Shown: piece after piece, positions 1 to 8,979 of the stretch
Layout: each line of letters begins with the position of its first letter
How positions within the stretch are numbered: the stretch's first letter is position 1
Assembly (NCBI RefSeq): GCF_031845305.1
Contig: NZ_JAVREH010000002.1
Span: 62,001 to 126,000 of the forward strand
Length of the DNA stretch: 64,000 bases
DNA from: Jatrophihabitans_A lederbergiae
Lineage (GTDB): Bacteria > Actinomycetota > Actinomycetes > Mycobacteriales > Jatrophihabitantaceae
Direction: 5' to 3'
Notes under the pieces: model-generated
What the model was told of the DNA's origin: nothing
Seen by the model: the letters and a program-made list of their open reading frames with translations, nothing else
Database searches by the model: none
Translations under genes and position numbers: made by a program

Positions 1-47
1 TACCGGTGCCGCGGTTCCCGCGGACCGGCAGGCCCCGCTGCCCGTGA
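1..47 (+). CDS. nuoH: NADH-quinone oxidoreductase subunit H, C-terminal tail (partial)
   Basis: The window opens inside an open frame (codons starting at 3) that ends with TGA at 45-47. Its last residues are PVPRFPRTGRPRCP. The TGA overlaps the GTG start of nuoI in a GTGA arrangement, as at the other junctions of this operon, and nuoH precedes nuoI in bacterial complex I operons. Only 14 codons are visible, so the identity rests on position and on the Pro-rich tail common in actinobacterial NuoH. Confidence 0.5.
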   Translation, partial: PVPRFPRTGRPRCP

Positions 48-703
48 CCACCAACGACGTGCCGGCACCGCTCGATGTCTCGGCCAAGCGGTTGGACGAG
101 GACGAGTTCAACCAGCCCAATGCCACCCTGGCGAGCTTCGCCGGTGGCTTCGGGCTGACGTTCTCGACGATGTTCAAGAAGGTCTATACCCAGCAGTACC
201 CGTTCGAGGTCTTCCCGACCGCGCCGCGCTTCCACGGCCGGCACGTGCTCAACCGGCACCCGGACGGGCTCGAGAAGTGCATCGGCTGTGAGCTGTGCGC
301 CTGGGCCTGCCCCGCCGACGCGATCTACGTCGAGGGCGGCGACAACACCGAGACGGAGCGCTACTCACCGGGTGAGCGTTACGGCAAGGTGTACCAAATC
401 AACTATCTGCGCTGCATCTTCTGCGGGTACTGCATCGAGGCCTGCCCGACCCGTTCGCTGACCATGAGCAACGAGTACGAGCTGGCGCTGGACAACCGCC
501 AGGATCTGATCTACACCAAGGAGCAGCTGATGGCCCCGCTGCTTCCCGGCATGGAGGCGCCGCCGCACCCGATGCGCCTCGGTGATGACGAGAAGGCTTA
601 CTACACGCCCCGCAAAGAAGAAGGCGCGCCGCAGAGCGGGGCCAACGTCGCCGGCCGGCCGATCACGAGCAACGCCATCGAGGTCGGGGGTCACCACGCA
701 TGA
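44..703 (+). CDS. nuoI: NADH-quinone oxidoreductase subunit I (2x[4Fe-4S])
   Basis: This is the iron-sulphur subunit of complex I that carries clusters N6a and N6b and passes electrons from the peripheral arm towards the quinone site. The 219-residue protein shows two CxxCxxCxxxCP ferredoxin motifs: Cys79/82/85/89 and Cys124/127/130/134. Residues 1-45 and the tail after about 160 are actinobacterial-type extensions with no recognised motif. The GTG start at 44 overlaps the nuoH stop; the frame is open upstream to the window edge, so the start rests on this coupling. Its stop overlaps the nuoJ ATG (ATGA). Confidence 0.96.
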   Translation: MTTNDVPAPLDVSAKRLDEDEFNQPNATLASFAGGFGLTFSTMFKKVYTQQYPFEVFPTAPRFHGRHVLNRHPDGLEKCIGCELCAWACPADAIYVEGGDNTETERYSPGERYGKVYQINYLRCIFCGYCIEACPTRSLTMSNEYELALDNRQDLIYTKEQLMAPLLPGMEAPPHPMRLGDDEKAYYTPRKEEGAPQSGANVAGRPITSNAIEVGGHHA

Positions 704-1482
704 GTGCGACACAGGTGGTGCTCGCCGCGGCCAGCACTAGCAAGGTGACGACCGGCGAGGCCGTCTCGTTCTGGATTCTCGGGCCGGTAGCGCTGCTCGG
801 CGCCATCGGCACGGTGACCCTGCGCAACGCGGTCCACTCGGCACTGTCGCTGGTCGCCACGATGATGTGCCTCGGCCTGTTCTACCTGATCGAGCAGGGG
901 CCATTTCTCGGGCTCGTGCAGATCATCGTCTACACCGGCGCCATCATGATCTTGTTCCTGTTCGTGCTGATGCTGGTCGGCCGTGACTCCTCGGACTCCC
1001 TGGTCGAGACGCTGCGCGGGCAGCGAATAGCGGCGTTGCTCTCGGGCCTGGCGTTCGCCCTGCTGGTCGCCCTGGCGATCGGCCGCGCGTTCACCGGCCA
1101 GAGCGTGAAGAACCTGGACGAGGCGAACGGCCAGTACGGCAACAACGTCAACGGCATCGCCCACCAGTTGTTCACCAAGTACCTGTTCGCCTTCGAGCTG
1201 ACCTCGGCACTGCTCATCGTCGCGGCCGTCGGTGCCATGATCCTGGCGCACATCGAGCGGGACGGGCCCAAGCCGACGCAGAAGAGCTTGGCCCGCGAGC
1301 GCATCCGCTCCGGTCGCCCGCAGCCGCTGCCCGGACCGGGTGTGCTCTCCTCGGGCAACGCGGTCGGCACTCCCGCGCTGCTTCCGGACGGCTCCATCGC
1401 CGGCGAGTCGCTGCTGGGTGGGGCACCCCTCAAGGTGGGCGGCCGGGACGCGCTGCCCGGACGAAACGGTGACCTCTCGTGA
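700..1482 (+). CDS. nuoJ: NADH-quinone oxidoreductase subunit J
   Basis: Membrane subunit of complex I. The 260-residue protein has hydrophobic segments at about 25-45, 50-70, 75-100, 115-135 and 165-190, as expected for five NuoJ helices. It contains the family signature around VQIIVYTGAIMILFLFV (about residues 70-90), where the pi-bulge helix lies in known structures. The last 70 residues are hydrophilic and Gly/Pro-rich, a tail longer than in E. coli (184 aa) but common in actinobacteria. The start is the ATG overlapping the nuoI stop, and the stop overlaps the nuoK GTG. Confidence 0.95.
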   Translation: MSATQVVLAAASTSKVTTGEAVSFWILGPVALLGAIGTVTLRNAVHSALSLVATMMCLGLFYLIEQGPFLGLVQIIVYTGAIMILFLFVLMLVGRDSSDSLVETLRGQRIAALLSGLAFALLVALAIGRAFTGQSVKNLDEANGQYGNNVNGIAHQLFTKYLFAFELTSALLIVAAVGAMILAHIERDGPKPTQKSLARERIRSGRPQPLPGPGVLSSGNAVGTPALLPDGSIAGESLLGGAPLKVGGRDALPGRNGDLS

Positions 1483-1778
1483 CGCCTACCTACTATCTGG
1501 TTCTCTCCGCGGCGCTGTTTTCGATCGGCGCCGTTGGTGTGCTGGTGCGGCGCAACGCGATCGTCGTGTTCATGTGCGTGGAGCTCATGCTCAACGCGGT
1601 GAACCTGACCCTGGTCACGTTCGCCCGCATCAACGGCACCCTGGACGGTCAGATCATGGCCTTCTTCGTCATGGTCGTGGCCGCGGCTGAAGTCGTGGTC
1701 GGCCTAGCCATCATCATGTCCATCTTCCGGACGCGACGGTCGGCCTCGGTCGACGACGCAAACCTCCTGAAGTACTAA
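1479..1778 (+). CDS. nuoK: NADH-quinone oxidoreductase subunit K
   Basis: Small antiporter-like membrane subunit of complex I, 99 residues with three hydrophobic helices. The second helix carries the conserved glutamate in the run VFMCVELMLNAVNL (about residues 29-42), and a second Glu lies in the third helix (AAAEVVVGLAI). These are the proton-channel glutamates of the NuoK/MrpC family. The length matches the family. The GTG start overlaps the nuoJ stop in a GTGA motif. A 15-base gap with a GGGAG ribosome-binding site separates it from nuoL. Confidence 0.96.
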   Translation: MTPTYYLVLSAALFSIGAVGVLVRRNAIVVFMCVELMLNAVNLTLVTFARINGTLDGQIMAFFVMVVAAAEVVVGLAIIMSIFRTRRSASVDDANLLKY

Positions 1779-1793
1779 GGGAGCTGTAGAAAC

Positions 1794-3704
1794 TTGAACG
1801 CCGCTCACGGAATTCAGTCCGCAGCCTGGCTGCTGGTGGCGGTCCCCGCGCTGTCCGCCGCCGTCCTGCTGCTATTCGGCAAGCGAGCCGACAAATGGGG
1901 TCACCTGCTCGGCGCGCTGGTGCCGGTGCTCCTGTTCATCTACGCCGCGATGCTGTTCTTCTCCATCCGGGGTGAGAGCGGTGAGGGACGCGAGCGCAAC
2001 CTGCACCTGTTCAGCTGGATTCCGGTGGGCGGCTTCGACGTCGACGTCGGCTTCCTGCTCGACCCGCTGTCGCTCACCTTCGTGCTGCTGATCACCGGGG
2101 TCGGGTCGTTGATCCACATCTACGCCGTGGGCTACATGGCCCACGATCCCGGCCGGCGCCGTTTCTTCGGTTACTTCAACCTGTTCATCGCGGCGATGCT
2201 GCTGCTGGTGCTCGCCAACGGCTACCTGGTGCTCTACGTCGGCTGGGAAGGCGTGGGCCTGGCGTCCTACCTGCTCATCGGCTACTACTACACCCGCCCC
2301 GCTGCCGGTACGGCAGCCAAGAAGGCGTTCATCGCCAACCGCGTCGGCGATGTGGGCCTTTCCATCGCCATCATGCTGATGTTCGTCTACGTCGGCTCGA
2401 CGGACTTCCAGCACGTCCTGTACGGCGGCGCGCTGAACGCCCTCAAGCCCGGCGTCATCCTGGCCATCTCGCTGATGCTACTGCTCGGTGCCTGCGGAAA
2501 GTCGGGGCAGTTCCCGCTGCAGACGTGGCTGCCGGATGCCATGGAGGGGCCGACCCCGGTGTCGGCACTCATCCACGCGGCGACCATGGTGACCGCCGGC
2601 GTGTACCTGATCGCCCGGTCCGCGCCCATCTTCAACCTCACGCAGGACGGCCGGACCGTGGTCACGGTGATCGGCGCAATCACGCTGCTGTACGGCTGCG
2701 TCTGTGCCTTCGGGCAGGACGACCTGAAGAAGGTGCTCGCCTACTCCACGGTGAGCCAGATCGGTTACATGTTCCTGGCCGTGGGGCTCGGCAACGGCGT
2801 CTATGCGATCGGCATCCTGCACCTGGTCGGGCACGGCTTCTTCAAGGCGGCGCTGTTTCTCTCCGCCGGCTCGGTCATGCATGCGATGAACGACCGCATC
2901 GACATGCGCCGCTTCGGTGGCCTGGCCAGGGTCATGCCGATCACCTACGGCGTGTTCGTCTGCGGCTACCTCGCGATCATCGGTTTCCCCGGCGCGACCG
3001 GCTTCTTCACCAAGGACAAGATCATCGAGGCCGCCTTCGACAAGGGCGGCACCTCCGGCTGGATCCTCGGCATCGTGGCGCTGCTCGGTGCCGCCCTGAC
3101 CGCGTTCTACATGACCCGCGCGCTGGTGATGACCTTCCACGGCAAGCGTCGCTGGGAAGACGACGTGCACCCGCACGAGGCGCCGGTCACGATGAAGGCG
3201 CCGATGATCGTGCTCGGCTTACTGGCGCTGGTCGGCGGGTTCCTGCTCACCTTCGGCGGCAGCTTGCAGAACTGGCTGGAGCCCTCGGTCGGCAAGCCCA
3301 TCGAGGCTGGCGCCCATACGATCTCGTCGACTGTGCTGACGGCGCTCACGCTGGTGGTCGTCGCCTTCGGCGTGGCCGGCGCGGTACTGGCCTTCGGCCG
3401 CCGGCCGGTCCCGGTCGTCCAGCCCGCCGGCTCGCCGATCACCGTCGCAGCCCGGCGCAACATCTACGCCGACGCCTTCAACGAGACGGTTCTCATGCGG
3501 CCGGGGCAGTGGTTGGTTCGAGGACTGGTGTTCTTCGACAACCGCGGGGTGGACGGGGCGGTCAACACTTTCGCGGCCGGGCTGGGAGGCGGGTCCGGTC
3601 GGCTCCGCCGGACGCAGACAGGTTTCGTTCGGTCCTATGCCCTGTCGATGCTTGCTGGCACTGCCGTGATCCTCGCGGTGCTGCTCGCGGTGAGGTTCTC
3701 CTGA
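1794..3704 (+). CDS. nuoL: NADH-quinone oxidoreductase subunit L
   Basis: The largest proton-pumping antiporter-like subunit of complex I, 636 residues and highly hydrophobic. It shows the core signature FPLQTWLPDAMEGPTPVSAL (about residues 241-260), the GWEGVGL motif of transmembrane helix 5 and HLVGHGFFKA in helix 10-11. A hydrophilic stretch near 465-475 and a C-terminal helix agree with the NuoL lateral arm and anchor. The start is TTG at 1794, chosen because AAGGGAG lies 9 bases upstream. The stop TGA shares bases with the nuoM ATG (TGATG). Confidence 0.96.
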   Translation: MNAAHGIQSAAWLLVAVPALSAAVLLLFGKRADKWGHLLGALVPVLLFIYAAMLFFSIRGESGEGRERNLHLFSWIPVGGFDVDVGFLLDPLSLTFVLLITGVGSLIHIYAVGYMAHDPGRRRFFGYFNLFIAAMLLLVLANGYLVLYVGWEGVGLASYLLIGYYYTRPAAGTAAKKAFIANRVGDVGLSIAIMLMFVYVGSTDFQHVLYGGALNALKPGVILAISLMLLLGACGKSGQFPLQTWLPDAMEGPTPVSALIHAATMVTAGVYLIARSAPIFNLTQDGRTVVTVIGAITLLYGCVCAFGQDDLKKVLAYSTVSQIGYMFLAVGLGNGVYAIGILHLVGHGFFKAALFLSAGSVMHAMNDRIDMRRFGGLARVMPITYGVFVCGYLAIIGFPGATGFFTKDKIIEAAFDKGGTSGWILGIVALLGAALTAFYMTRALVMTFHGKRRWEDDVHPHEAPVTMKAPMIVLGLLALVGGFLLTFGGSLQNWLEPSVGKPIEAGAHTISSTVLTALTLVVVAFGVAGAVLAFGRRPVPVVQPAGSPITVAARRNIYADAFNETVLMRPGQWLVRGLVFFDNRGVDGAVNTFAAGLGGGSGRLRRTQTGFVRSYALSMLAGTAVILAVLLAVRFS

Positions 3705-5257
3705 TGCACAATCTGACCCTGCTCGGCCTGCTGGCGGTCCCGCTGATCGGTAGCATCGCGATCTTCGCACTGCCGACCGGCAAGAACCTGCTGGCCAAGC
3801 AGATCGCGCTCTTCGCCTCGGTCATCACCTTTCTCTACGCGATCGTGCTGGGCGTGGACTTCAAGACCTCCGCGGGCGCCAGCCGGTTCCAGTTCAACGC
3901 CTCGTGGGTGTGGATCAAGAACCTGGGCGTGCACTTCGCCTTCGGCGTGGACGGCATCGCGCTCGTCCTGATCGCCATGGCGACCCTGCTCGTGCCCTGC
4001 GTGGTGCTGTCGTCCTGGAACACCTTCGACAGCGTGACGGACGCCGAGGAACTCGAGACCACCACCCGTTCGCCCAAGACGTACTTCGGCCTGATCCTGC
4101 TGCTCGAGGTGTTCATGATCGGCGTCTTCGCGGCGACCGACGTGTTCCTCTTCTACGTCTTCTTCGAGGCGATGCTGGTGCCGATGTACTTCATCATCGG
4201 CAGCTTCGGTGGCCCGCGCCGCCAGTACGCGGCGATGAAGTTCTTCCTGTACTCCCTCTTCGGCGGCCTGCTGATGCTGGCCTCGGTGATCGGTGTGTAT
4301 GTCAGCTCGGGCACGTCCAGCTTCGCCTTCACCGACCTCGTCGGCCACGTGCCGACCGGCGCGACCCAGAAGTGGCTGTTCCTCGGCTTCTTCATCGCCT
4401 TCGCGATCAAGGCACCGCTGTTCCCCTTCCACACCTGGCTGCCGGACGCCGGGGCCGAGGCCCCGGCCGGTGGTGCCGCGCTGCTGGTCGGCGTGCTGGA
4501 CAAGGTCGGTACCTTCGGCTTCCTGCGCTACTGCCTGCCGCTGTTCCCCGAGGCGTCGCGCTACTTCGCCCAGCCGATCTTGATCCTGTCTGTCATCGGC
4601 GTGCTGTACGCGGCGTTCCTGGCGATGGGGCAGCGCGACATGAAGCGCCTGGTTGCCTACACGTCGGTGGCTCACTTCGGCTTCATCGGCCTCGGTATCT
4701 TCGCCTTCACCACCCAGGGCGGCACCGGCGCGGTGCTCTACATGCTCAACCACGGCCTGGCCACCGGCCTGCTGTTCATCGTGGTCGGCTACGTGGTGGC
4801 CCGCGGCAAAAGCCGGCAGATCACTGACTACAGCGGTACCGCCAAGGTGACCCCACGCCTGGGCGGCACCTTCCTGATCGCGGGGCTGGCAGCGCTGGCG
4901 CTGCCCGGCATGAGCACGTTCATCAGCGAGTTCTTGACCCTGCTCGGTACGTTCACCCGGCACAAGGCACTGGCCATCATCGCGACCACCGGCATCATCC
5001 TCGCCGCGTTGTACGTGTTGCTGCTGTACCAACGCACCATGCAGGGCGTGGTGAGTGAGAAGGTGGCCGCCTTCCGGGACCTGAATGCCCGCGAGATCTT
5101 CGCCGTCGCGCCGCTCATCGTGCTGATCTTCGCGCTGGGGATCTACCCCAAGCCGGTGATCGACATCATCAACCCCGCCGTGAAGTTCACCATGCAGGAT
5201 GTCGGAAAGACCGATCCCCAGCCTCAGAACGCGGCCCAGCTCGGAGGACAGAAGTGA
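3704..5257 (+). CDS. nuoM: NADH-quinone oxidoreductase subunit M
   Basis: Antiporter-like proton-pumping subunit of complex I, 517 residues. Family signatures include EAMLVPMYFIIG (functional Glu of helix 5), FPFHTWLPDAGAEAPAGGA and LNHGLATGLLF. The frame remains open far upstream inside nuoL, but the conserved N-terminus begins at ATG 3704 (MHNLTLLGLL), which overlaps the nuoL stop. Its own stop overlaps the GTG of nuoN. The tight overlaps imply one polycistronic mRNA with coupled translation from nuoI to the downstream polyprenyl synthetase. Confidence 0.96.
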   Translation: MHNLTLLGLLAVPLIGSIAIFALPTGKNLLAKQIALFASVITFLYAIVLGVDFKTSAGASRFQFNASWVWIKNLGVHFAFGVDGIALVLIAMATLLVPCVVLSSWNTFDSVTDAEELETTTRSPKTYFGLILLLEVFMIGVFAATDVFLFYVFFEAMLVPMYFIIGSFGGPRRQYAAMKFFLYSLFGGLLMLASVIGVYVSSGTSSFAFTDLVGHVPTGATQKWLFLGFFIAFAIKAPLFPFHTWLPDAGAEAPAGGAALLVGVLDKVGTFGFLRYCLPLFPEASRYFAQPILILSVIGVLYAAFLAMGQRDMKRLVAYTSVAHFGFIGLGIFAFTTQGGTGAVLYMLNHGLATGLLFIVVGYVVARGKSRQITDYSGTAKVTPRLGGTFLIAGLAALALPGMSTFISEFLTLLGTFTRHKALAIIATTGIILAALYVLLLYQRTMQGVVSEKVAAFRDLNAREIFAVAPLIVLIFALGIYPKPVIDIINPAVKFTMQDVGKTDPQPQNAAQLGGQK

Positions 5258-6825
5258 GCCCGCTCAGCGTTGTTTCGGCGGCCGTCGGCGACCCGACAGC
5301 GGTGATCAAGGCACCGTCGATCAGTTACGCCGCGCTCGCGCCCATCCTGATCGTGCTGGGTGCGGCGTGCGTCGGAATCCTGGTCGAGGCGACGGTGCCC
5401 CGGGCCCAGCGCTTCAACGCCCAGCTGACGCTGACCCTCGCGTCGCTGTTCGCGTCGCTGATTGCGGTCATCCTGCTGCGCGGGACGTCCACCCTGACCG
5501 CGGCCGGAGCGGTGTCCATCGACGGCATGTCGCTGTTCGTGCAGGGCACCATCCTGGTTCTCGGGGGCCTGTCGGTGATGCTGCTCGCCGAGCGGAGCTT
5601 CGAGCCGGGCGGCGCAATCGTCGCGGCCGCCGCCGTGGTGGTCGGCTCCCCGTCGGACCGCCGGCTGGCCAGCAGCAACCGGGTGCAGACCGAGGTCTTC
5701 CCGCTGCTGTTGTTCGCGGTCGGCGGCATGCTCATCTTCCCGGCGGCCAACAACCTGCTGGTCATGTTCGTGGCGCTCGAGGTGCTGTCCCTGCCGCTGT
5801 ACCTGATGGCCGGCCTGTCCCGCCGTCGCCGGCTGCTCAGCCAGGAAGCTGCCATCAAGTACTTCCTGCTGGGTGCCTTCGCGTCGGCGTTCTTCCTCTA
5901 CGGTCTGGCGCTGCTGTACGGCTACGCCGGGTCGGTCGACCTGTTCGACATCCTCAAGGCCCAGAGCACGTCGACCCAATCCGACACCCTGCTGTACCTG
6001 GGCTTCGGCATGCTGATCGTCGGCCTGCTGTTCAAGGCCGGCATCGCGCCGTTCCATTCCTGGACGCCGGACGTCTACCAGGGCTCGCCGACGCCGGTCA
6101 CCGCCTTCATGGCGTCGTGCACCAAGATCGCCGCGTTCGGCGCGATCATCCGCGTGTTGTACGTCGGGTTCTCGATCAGCGCCTGGAACTGGCGGCCGAT
6201 CATCTGGGCCGTCGCGATCGCCTCGATGGTGGTCGGCGCCATCATCGGCCTCACCCAGACCGACCTGAAGCGAATCCTGGCGTACTCCTCCATTGCGCAT
6301 GCCGGGTTCATTCTGGTGGGCCTGGTGTCGCTGGACTCAGCCGGCCTTTCCGCCGTGCTGTTTTACCTGGTGGCCTACGGCTTCACCACCATCGCGGCGT
6401 TCGGCCTGGTCACCTTGGTCCGGGATGGCAACGGCGAGGCGTCCCACCTGTCGCAGTGGTCGGGCCTGGCCAAGCGCTCGCCGCTGTTCGCGGTGACGTT
6501 CACCTTCCTGCTGCTGGCACTGGCCGGAATTCCGCTCACCAGCGGGTTCACGGGAAAGTTCGTGGTGTTCCGGGCGGCCTACCACATCGCTGGTCCGCTG
6601 GTCGTCATCGCCTTGGTCACCTCCGCCATCGCCGCGTTCTTCTACCTGCGCATCGTGGTCATGATGTTCTTCGCCGAGCCCGCCGAGGACGGTCCGACGG
6701 TGGCGATTCCGTCGGCGGTCTCGACCATCGCCATCACGGTCGGGACCGTGGCGACACTGCTGCTGGGGGTTTTTCCACAGCCGCTGCTCGACCTGGCCGA
6801 CAAGGCAGCTAAGTTACGCGGGTGA
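5254..6825 (+). CDS. nuoN: NADH-quinone oxidoreductase subunit N
   Basis: Third antiporter-like membrane subunit of complex I, 523 residues with about 14 hydrophobic helices. Signatures are the ALEVLSLPLYLMAG segment with the helix-5 glutamate, FHSWTPDVYQGSPTPVTAF (broken-helix region) and LKRILAYSSIAHAGF. The GTG start overlaps the nuoM stop. The last bases overlap the GTG of the polyprenyl synthetase (GTGA), so menaquinone side-chain synthesis is coupled to the enzyme that uses menaquinone. Confidence 0.95.
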   Translation: MSPLSVVSAAVGDPTAVIKAPSISYAALAPILIVLGAACVGILVEATVPRAQRFNAQLTLTLASLFASLIAVILLRGTSTLTAAGAVSIDGMSLFVQGTILVLGGLSVMLLAERSFEPGGAIVAAAAVVVGSPSDRRLASSNRVQTEVFPLLLFAVGGMLIFPAANNLLVMFVALEVLSLPLYLMAGLSRRRRLLSQEAAIKYFLLGAFASAFFLYGLALLYGYAGSVDLFDILKAQSTSTQSDTLLYLGFGMLIVGLLFKAGIAPFHSWTPDVYQGSPTPVTAFMASCTKIAAFGAIIRVLYVGFSISAWNWRPIIWAVAIASMVVGAIIGLTQTDLKRILAYSSIAHAGFILVGLVSLDSAGLSAVLFYLVAYGFTTIAAFGLVTLVRDGNGEASHLSQWSGLAKRSPLFAVTFTFLLLALAGIPLTSGFTGKFVVFRAAYHIAGPLVVIALVTSAIAAFFYLRIVVMMFFAEPAEDGPTVAIPSAVSTIAITVGTVATLLLGVFPQPLLDLADKAAKLRG

Positions 6826-7829
6826 GTTCCCAGGCGTCGCTAATGGCCGTCGGCATCCAGTTCGACGACCCCGAGCTCGAGCAGGCCGTACGGAACGGCC
6901 TCCAGACCATCGAACTCGCCTTGCGGGCATCGGTGCAGTCGGAGGACGAGTTCGTCGCCGATGTAGCGAGATACCTGGTCGAGGCCGGTGGCAAGCGGTT
7001 CCGGCCGCTGTTGACGCTGTTGGCCGCGCACTTCGGGGACCCGGACGGCGACGGCGTGGTGATGTCCGCAGTGGTCTGTGAGCTGACCCACCTGGCGACG
7101 CTGTACCACGACGACGTGATGGACGAGGCGACCGTACGCAGGGGCGCCACCGCCGCGAACTCCCGATGGACGAACACGGTTGCCATCCTGACCGGCGACT
7201 TCCTGTTCGCCCGGGCGTCGGACATCTTGTCCGACCTGGGTGCTGAGGCGGTCCGGATCCAGGCGCGCTGCTTCGAGCGCCTGGTCACCGGCCAGATCCG
7301 TGAGACCGTCGGACCGAGGCCCGGGGTCGACCCGGTCGACCACTACTTGTCCGTGCTGACCGACAAGACCGGCTCATTGATCGCCACGTCGGCCGAGTTC
7401 GGCGCCCGGTTCGCCGGCGTGGACCCGGACACCATCGCGAGCCTCCGCGCTTTCGGTGAGCAGTTCGGCATCGCCTTCCAGATCTCGGACGACATTCTCG
7501 ACATCGTCTCGGACACCGGCCAGTCGGGCAAGACTCCGGGCACCGATCTCCGGGAGGGGATTCAGACGCTGCCGGTGCTCTACGCGCTGCGCTCCACCGA
7601 CCCCGCGGACAGCAGGCTGCGCGAGCTGGTGAGCAAGCCGCTGCTCGGCGACGCCGAGCACGCCGAGGCCCTGGCGCTGCTGCGCTCATCTCGGGCCATC
7701 GAGCAGGCGCGAGAGACGATGCTGTCCTTCGCCGAGGCCGCTCGGGCCACCCTGGTGGGCCTACCGGACGTTCCCGCCAAGGCCGCGCTGAACGCCTTGG
7801 CCGACCTTGTCGTGGTCCGCACCGGTTGA
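6822..7829 (+). CDS. Trans-polyprenyl diphosphate synthase (menaquinone side chain)
   Basis: Class I prenyl transferase that extends farnesyl or geranylgeranyl diphosphate with isopentenyl diphosphate. The 335-residue protein has both Asp-rich motifs: DDVMD at 97-101 (first motif, with the following RRG) and DDILD at 223-227. GKRFRP at 58-63 is the usual substrate-binding motif. The residues setting chain length are not clear to me, so hepta-, octa- and nonaprenyl are all possible; the actinobacterial GrcC/HepT/IspB group fits best. The GTG start is coupled to nuoN; ATG at 6843 is the alternative. The position after nuoN suggests that it supplies the menaquinone tail. Confidence 0.88.
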   Translation: MSSQASLMAVGIQFDDPELEQAVRNGLQTIELALRASVQSEDEFVADVARYLVEAGGKRFRPLLTLLAAHFGDPDGDGVVMSAVVCELTHLATLYHDDVMDEATVRRGATAANSRWTNTVAILTGDFLFARASDILSDLGAEAVRIQARCFERLVTGQIRETVGPRPGVDPVDHYLSVLTDKTGSLIATSAEFGARFAGVDPDTIASLRAFGEQFGIAFQISDDILDIVSDTGQSGKTPGTDLREGIQTLPVLYALRSTDPADSRLRELVSKPLLGDAEHAEALALLRSSRAIEQARETMLSFAEAARATLVGLPDVPAKAALNALADLVVVRTG

Positions 7830-7915
7830 GATCGCCGTCGGCGATGCTGCGCACCGGTTAAGATTGCCGCTGGAGATACTGCGCACCGTTGAGATCGCCG
7901 TCGGCGATGCTGCGG
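7818..7915 (+). repeat. Three tandem ~31-bp hairpin-bearing repeats
   Basis: Three degenerate copies of a unit containing ATCGCC-GTC-GGCGAT followed by GCTGCGCACCG lie at about 7828, 7860 and 7891. Copies 1 and 3 carry a perfect 6-bp stem with a 3-base loop; copy 2 is mutated in the stem. The stop codon of the polyprenyl synthetase lies in copy 1. They may protect the nuo mRNA 3' end or be REP-like elements. Confidence 0.6.
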
Positions 7916-7955
7916 CCGCGCTGAGCCTGGCGCCGGCTGCGGCGCCCGTTGGCGT

Positions 7956-7975
7956 AACCTACGGAAGCGTAGGTT
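7956..7975. promoter_or_regulatory. Perfect palindromic operator upstream of the desaturase
   Basis: AACCTACG-GAAG-CGTAGGTT is an 8-bp perfect inverted repeat with a 4-base spacer, ending 29 bases before the desaturase ATG. Its size and symmetry fit a homodimeric TetR-family repressor site, and such sites are common before unsaturated fatty acid genes. The regulator is not in the window. Confidence 0.6.
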
Positions 7976-8004
7976 CGTCGTCCGCATGACATCGGAGATC
8001 GTCA

Positions 8005-8979
8005 ATGACCGTCCAGGCAGGCAGAATCCCGTCCGGCGCAGAGGGTGTTCAGGCCCGGCTGCTGCATGAGCTCGAGCCCACCGTCGAGGCCAATCTCGAA
8101 CGCCACCTGGCCGTGGCGAAGCCGTGGATGCCGCACGACTACGTGCCCTGGGGCCGCGGCCGTGACTTCGCCTTCCTGGGCGGTGAGGACTGGCGTCCCG
8201 AGGACTCCCCGCTCGATCCGGTGGCGAAGACGGCGATGATCGTCAATTTGCTGACCGAGGACAACCTGCCCTCGTACCACCGCGAGATCGCCACCCAGTT
8301 CGGCCGGGACGGTGCCTGGGGGCAGTGGGTCGGCCAATGGACCGCCGAAGAGGGCCGGCACGGCATCGCCCTGCGCGATTACCTGGTTGTGACCCGCGGC
8401 GTGGACCCGGTGAAGCTCGAGGGCCTTCGGATGGAGCACATGGCCGCCGGTTACGACTCCGGCGACAAGACCCCGTTGCAGGCAGTGGTGTATGTGTCCT
8501 TCCAGGAGCTCGCGACCCGGGTGTCGCACCGCAACACCGGCAAGGCGACCGGGTGCCCGCTGGCCGAGCAGCTGCTCGCTCGCATCGCTCTCGATGAGAA
8601 CCTGCACATGGTCTTCTACCGCAACCTGGTCGCCGCTGCCTTCGAGATCGCGCCGGACGAGACCATGGCGGCAGTCCGCGACGAGGTCGTCGGTTTCAAG
8701 ATGCCGGGCGCCAACATGCCCGACTTCACCCGCAACTCGGTCACCATCGCGAAGGCGGGCATTTATGATTTGCGGCTGCATCACGACGCGGTGGTCCAGC
8801 CGGTGTTGAAATTCTGGCGGGTGTTCGACCGGGACGATCTCGGGGCGGCCGGTGAGCAGGCGCGCGAAGAGCTGGCCGCATTCGTGTCGGGCCTGGACGA
8901 GCAGGCATCGCGGTTCGTCGAGCAGCGCGAGCGGTTACGGGCTCGTGCAGAGGCACGCGCCGGGCAACGTTCCGCTTAG
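8005..8979 (+). CDS. Acyl-ACP desaturase (soluble di-iron, DesA/FAB2 family)
   Basis: Soluble di-iron enzyme that inserts a cis double bond into acyl-ACP or acyl-CoA chains with O2 and reduced ferredoxin. The 324-residue protein has the paired iron-ligand motifs: Glu85 with His92 (TEDNLPSYH), EEGRH at 115-119, Glu168 in SFQELA and DENLH at 197-201. The fold and length match the plant stearoyl-ACP desaturase and mycobacterial DesA1/DesA2 family. There is no signal peptide or membrane segment. The ATG at 8005 follows GGAG at a suitable spacing. The palindrome at 7956-7975 suggests repression in response to membrane lipid state. Confidence 0.9.
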   Translation: MTVQAGRIPSGAEGVQARLLHELEPTVEANLERHLAVAKPWMPHDYVPWGRGRDFAFLGGEDWRPEDSPLDPVAKTAMIVNLLTEDNLPSYHREIATQFGRDGAWGQWVGQWTAEEGRHGIALRDYLVVTRGVDPVKLEGLRMEHMAAGYDSGDKTPLQAVVYVSFQELATRVSHRNTGKATGCPLAEQLLARIALDENLHMVFYRNLVAAAFEIAPDETMAAVRDEVVGFKMPGANMPDFTRNSVTIAKAGIYDLRLHHDAVVQPVLKFWRVFDRDDLGAAGEQAREELAAFVSGLDEQASRFVEQRERLRARAEARAGQRSA

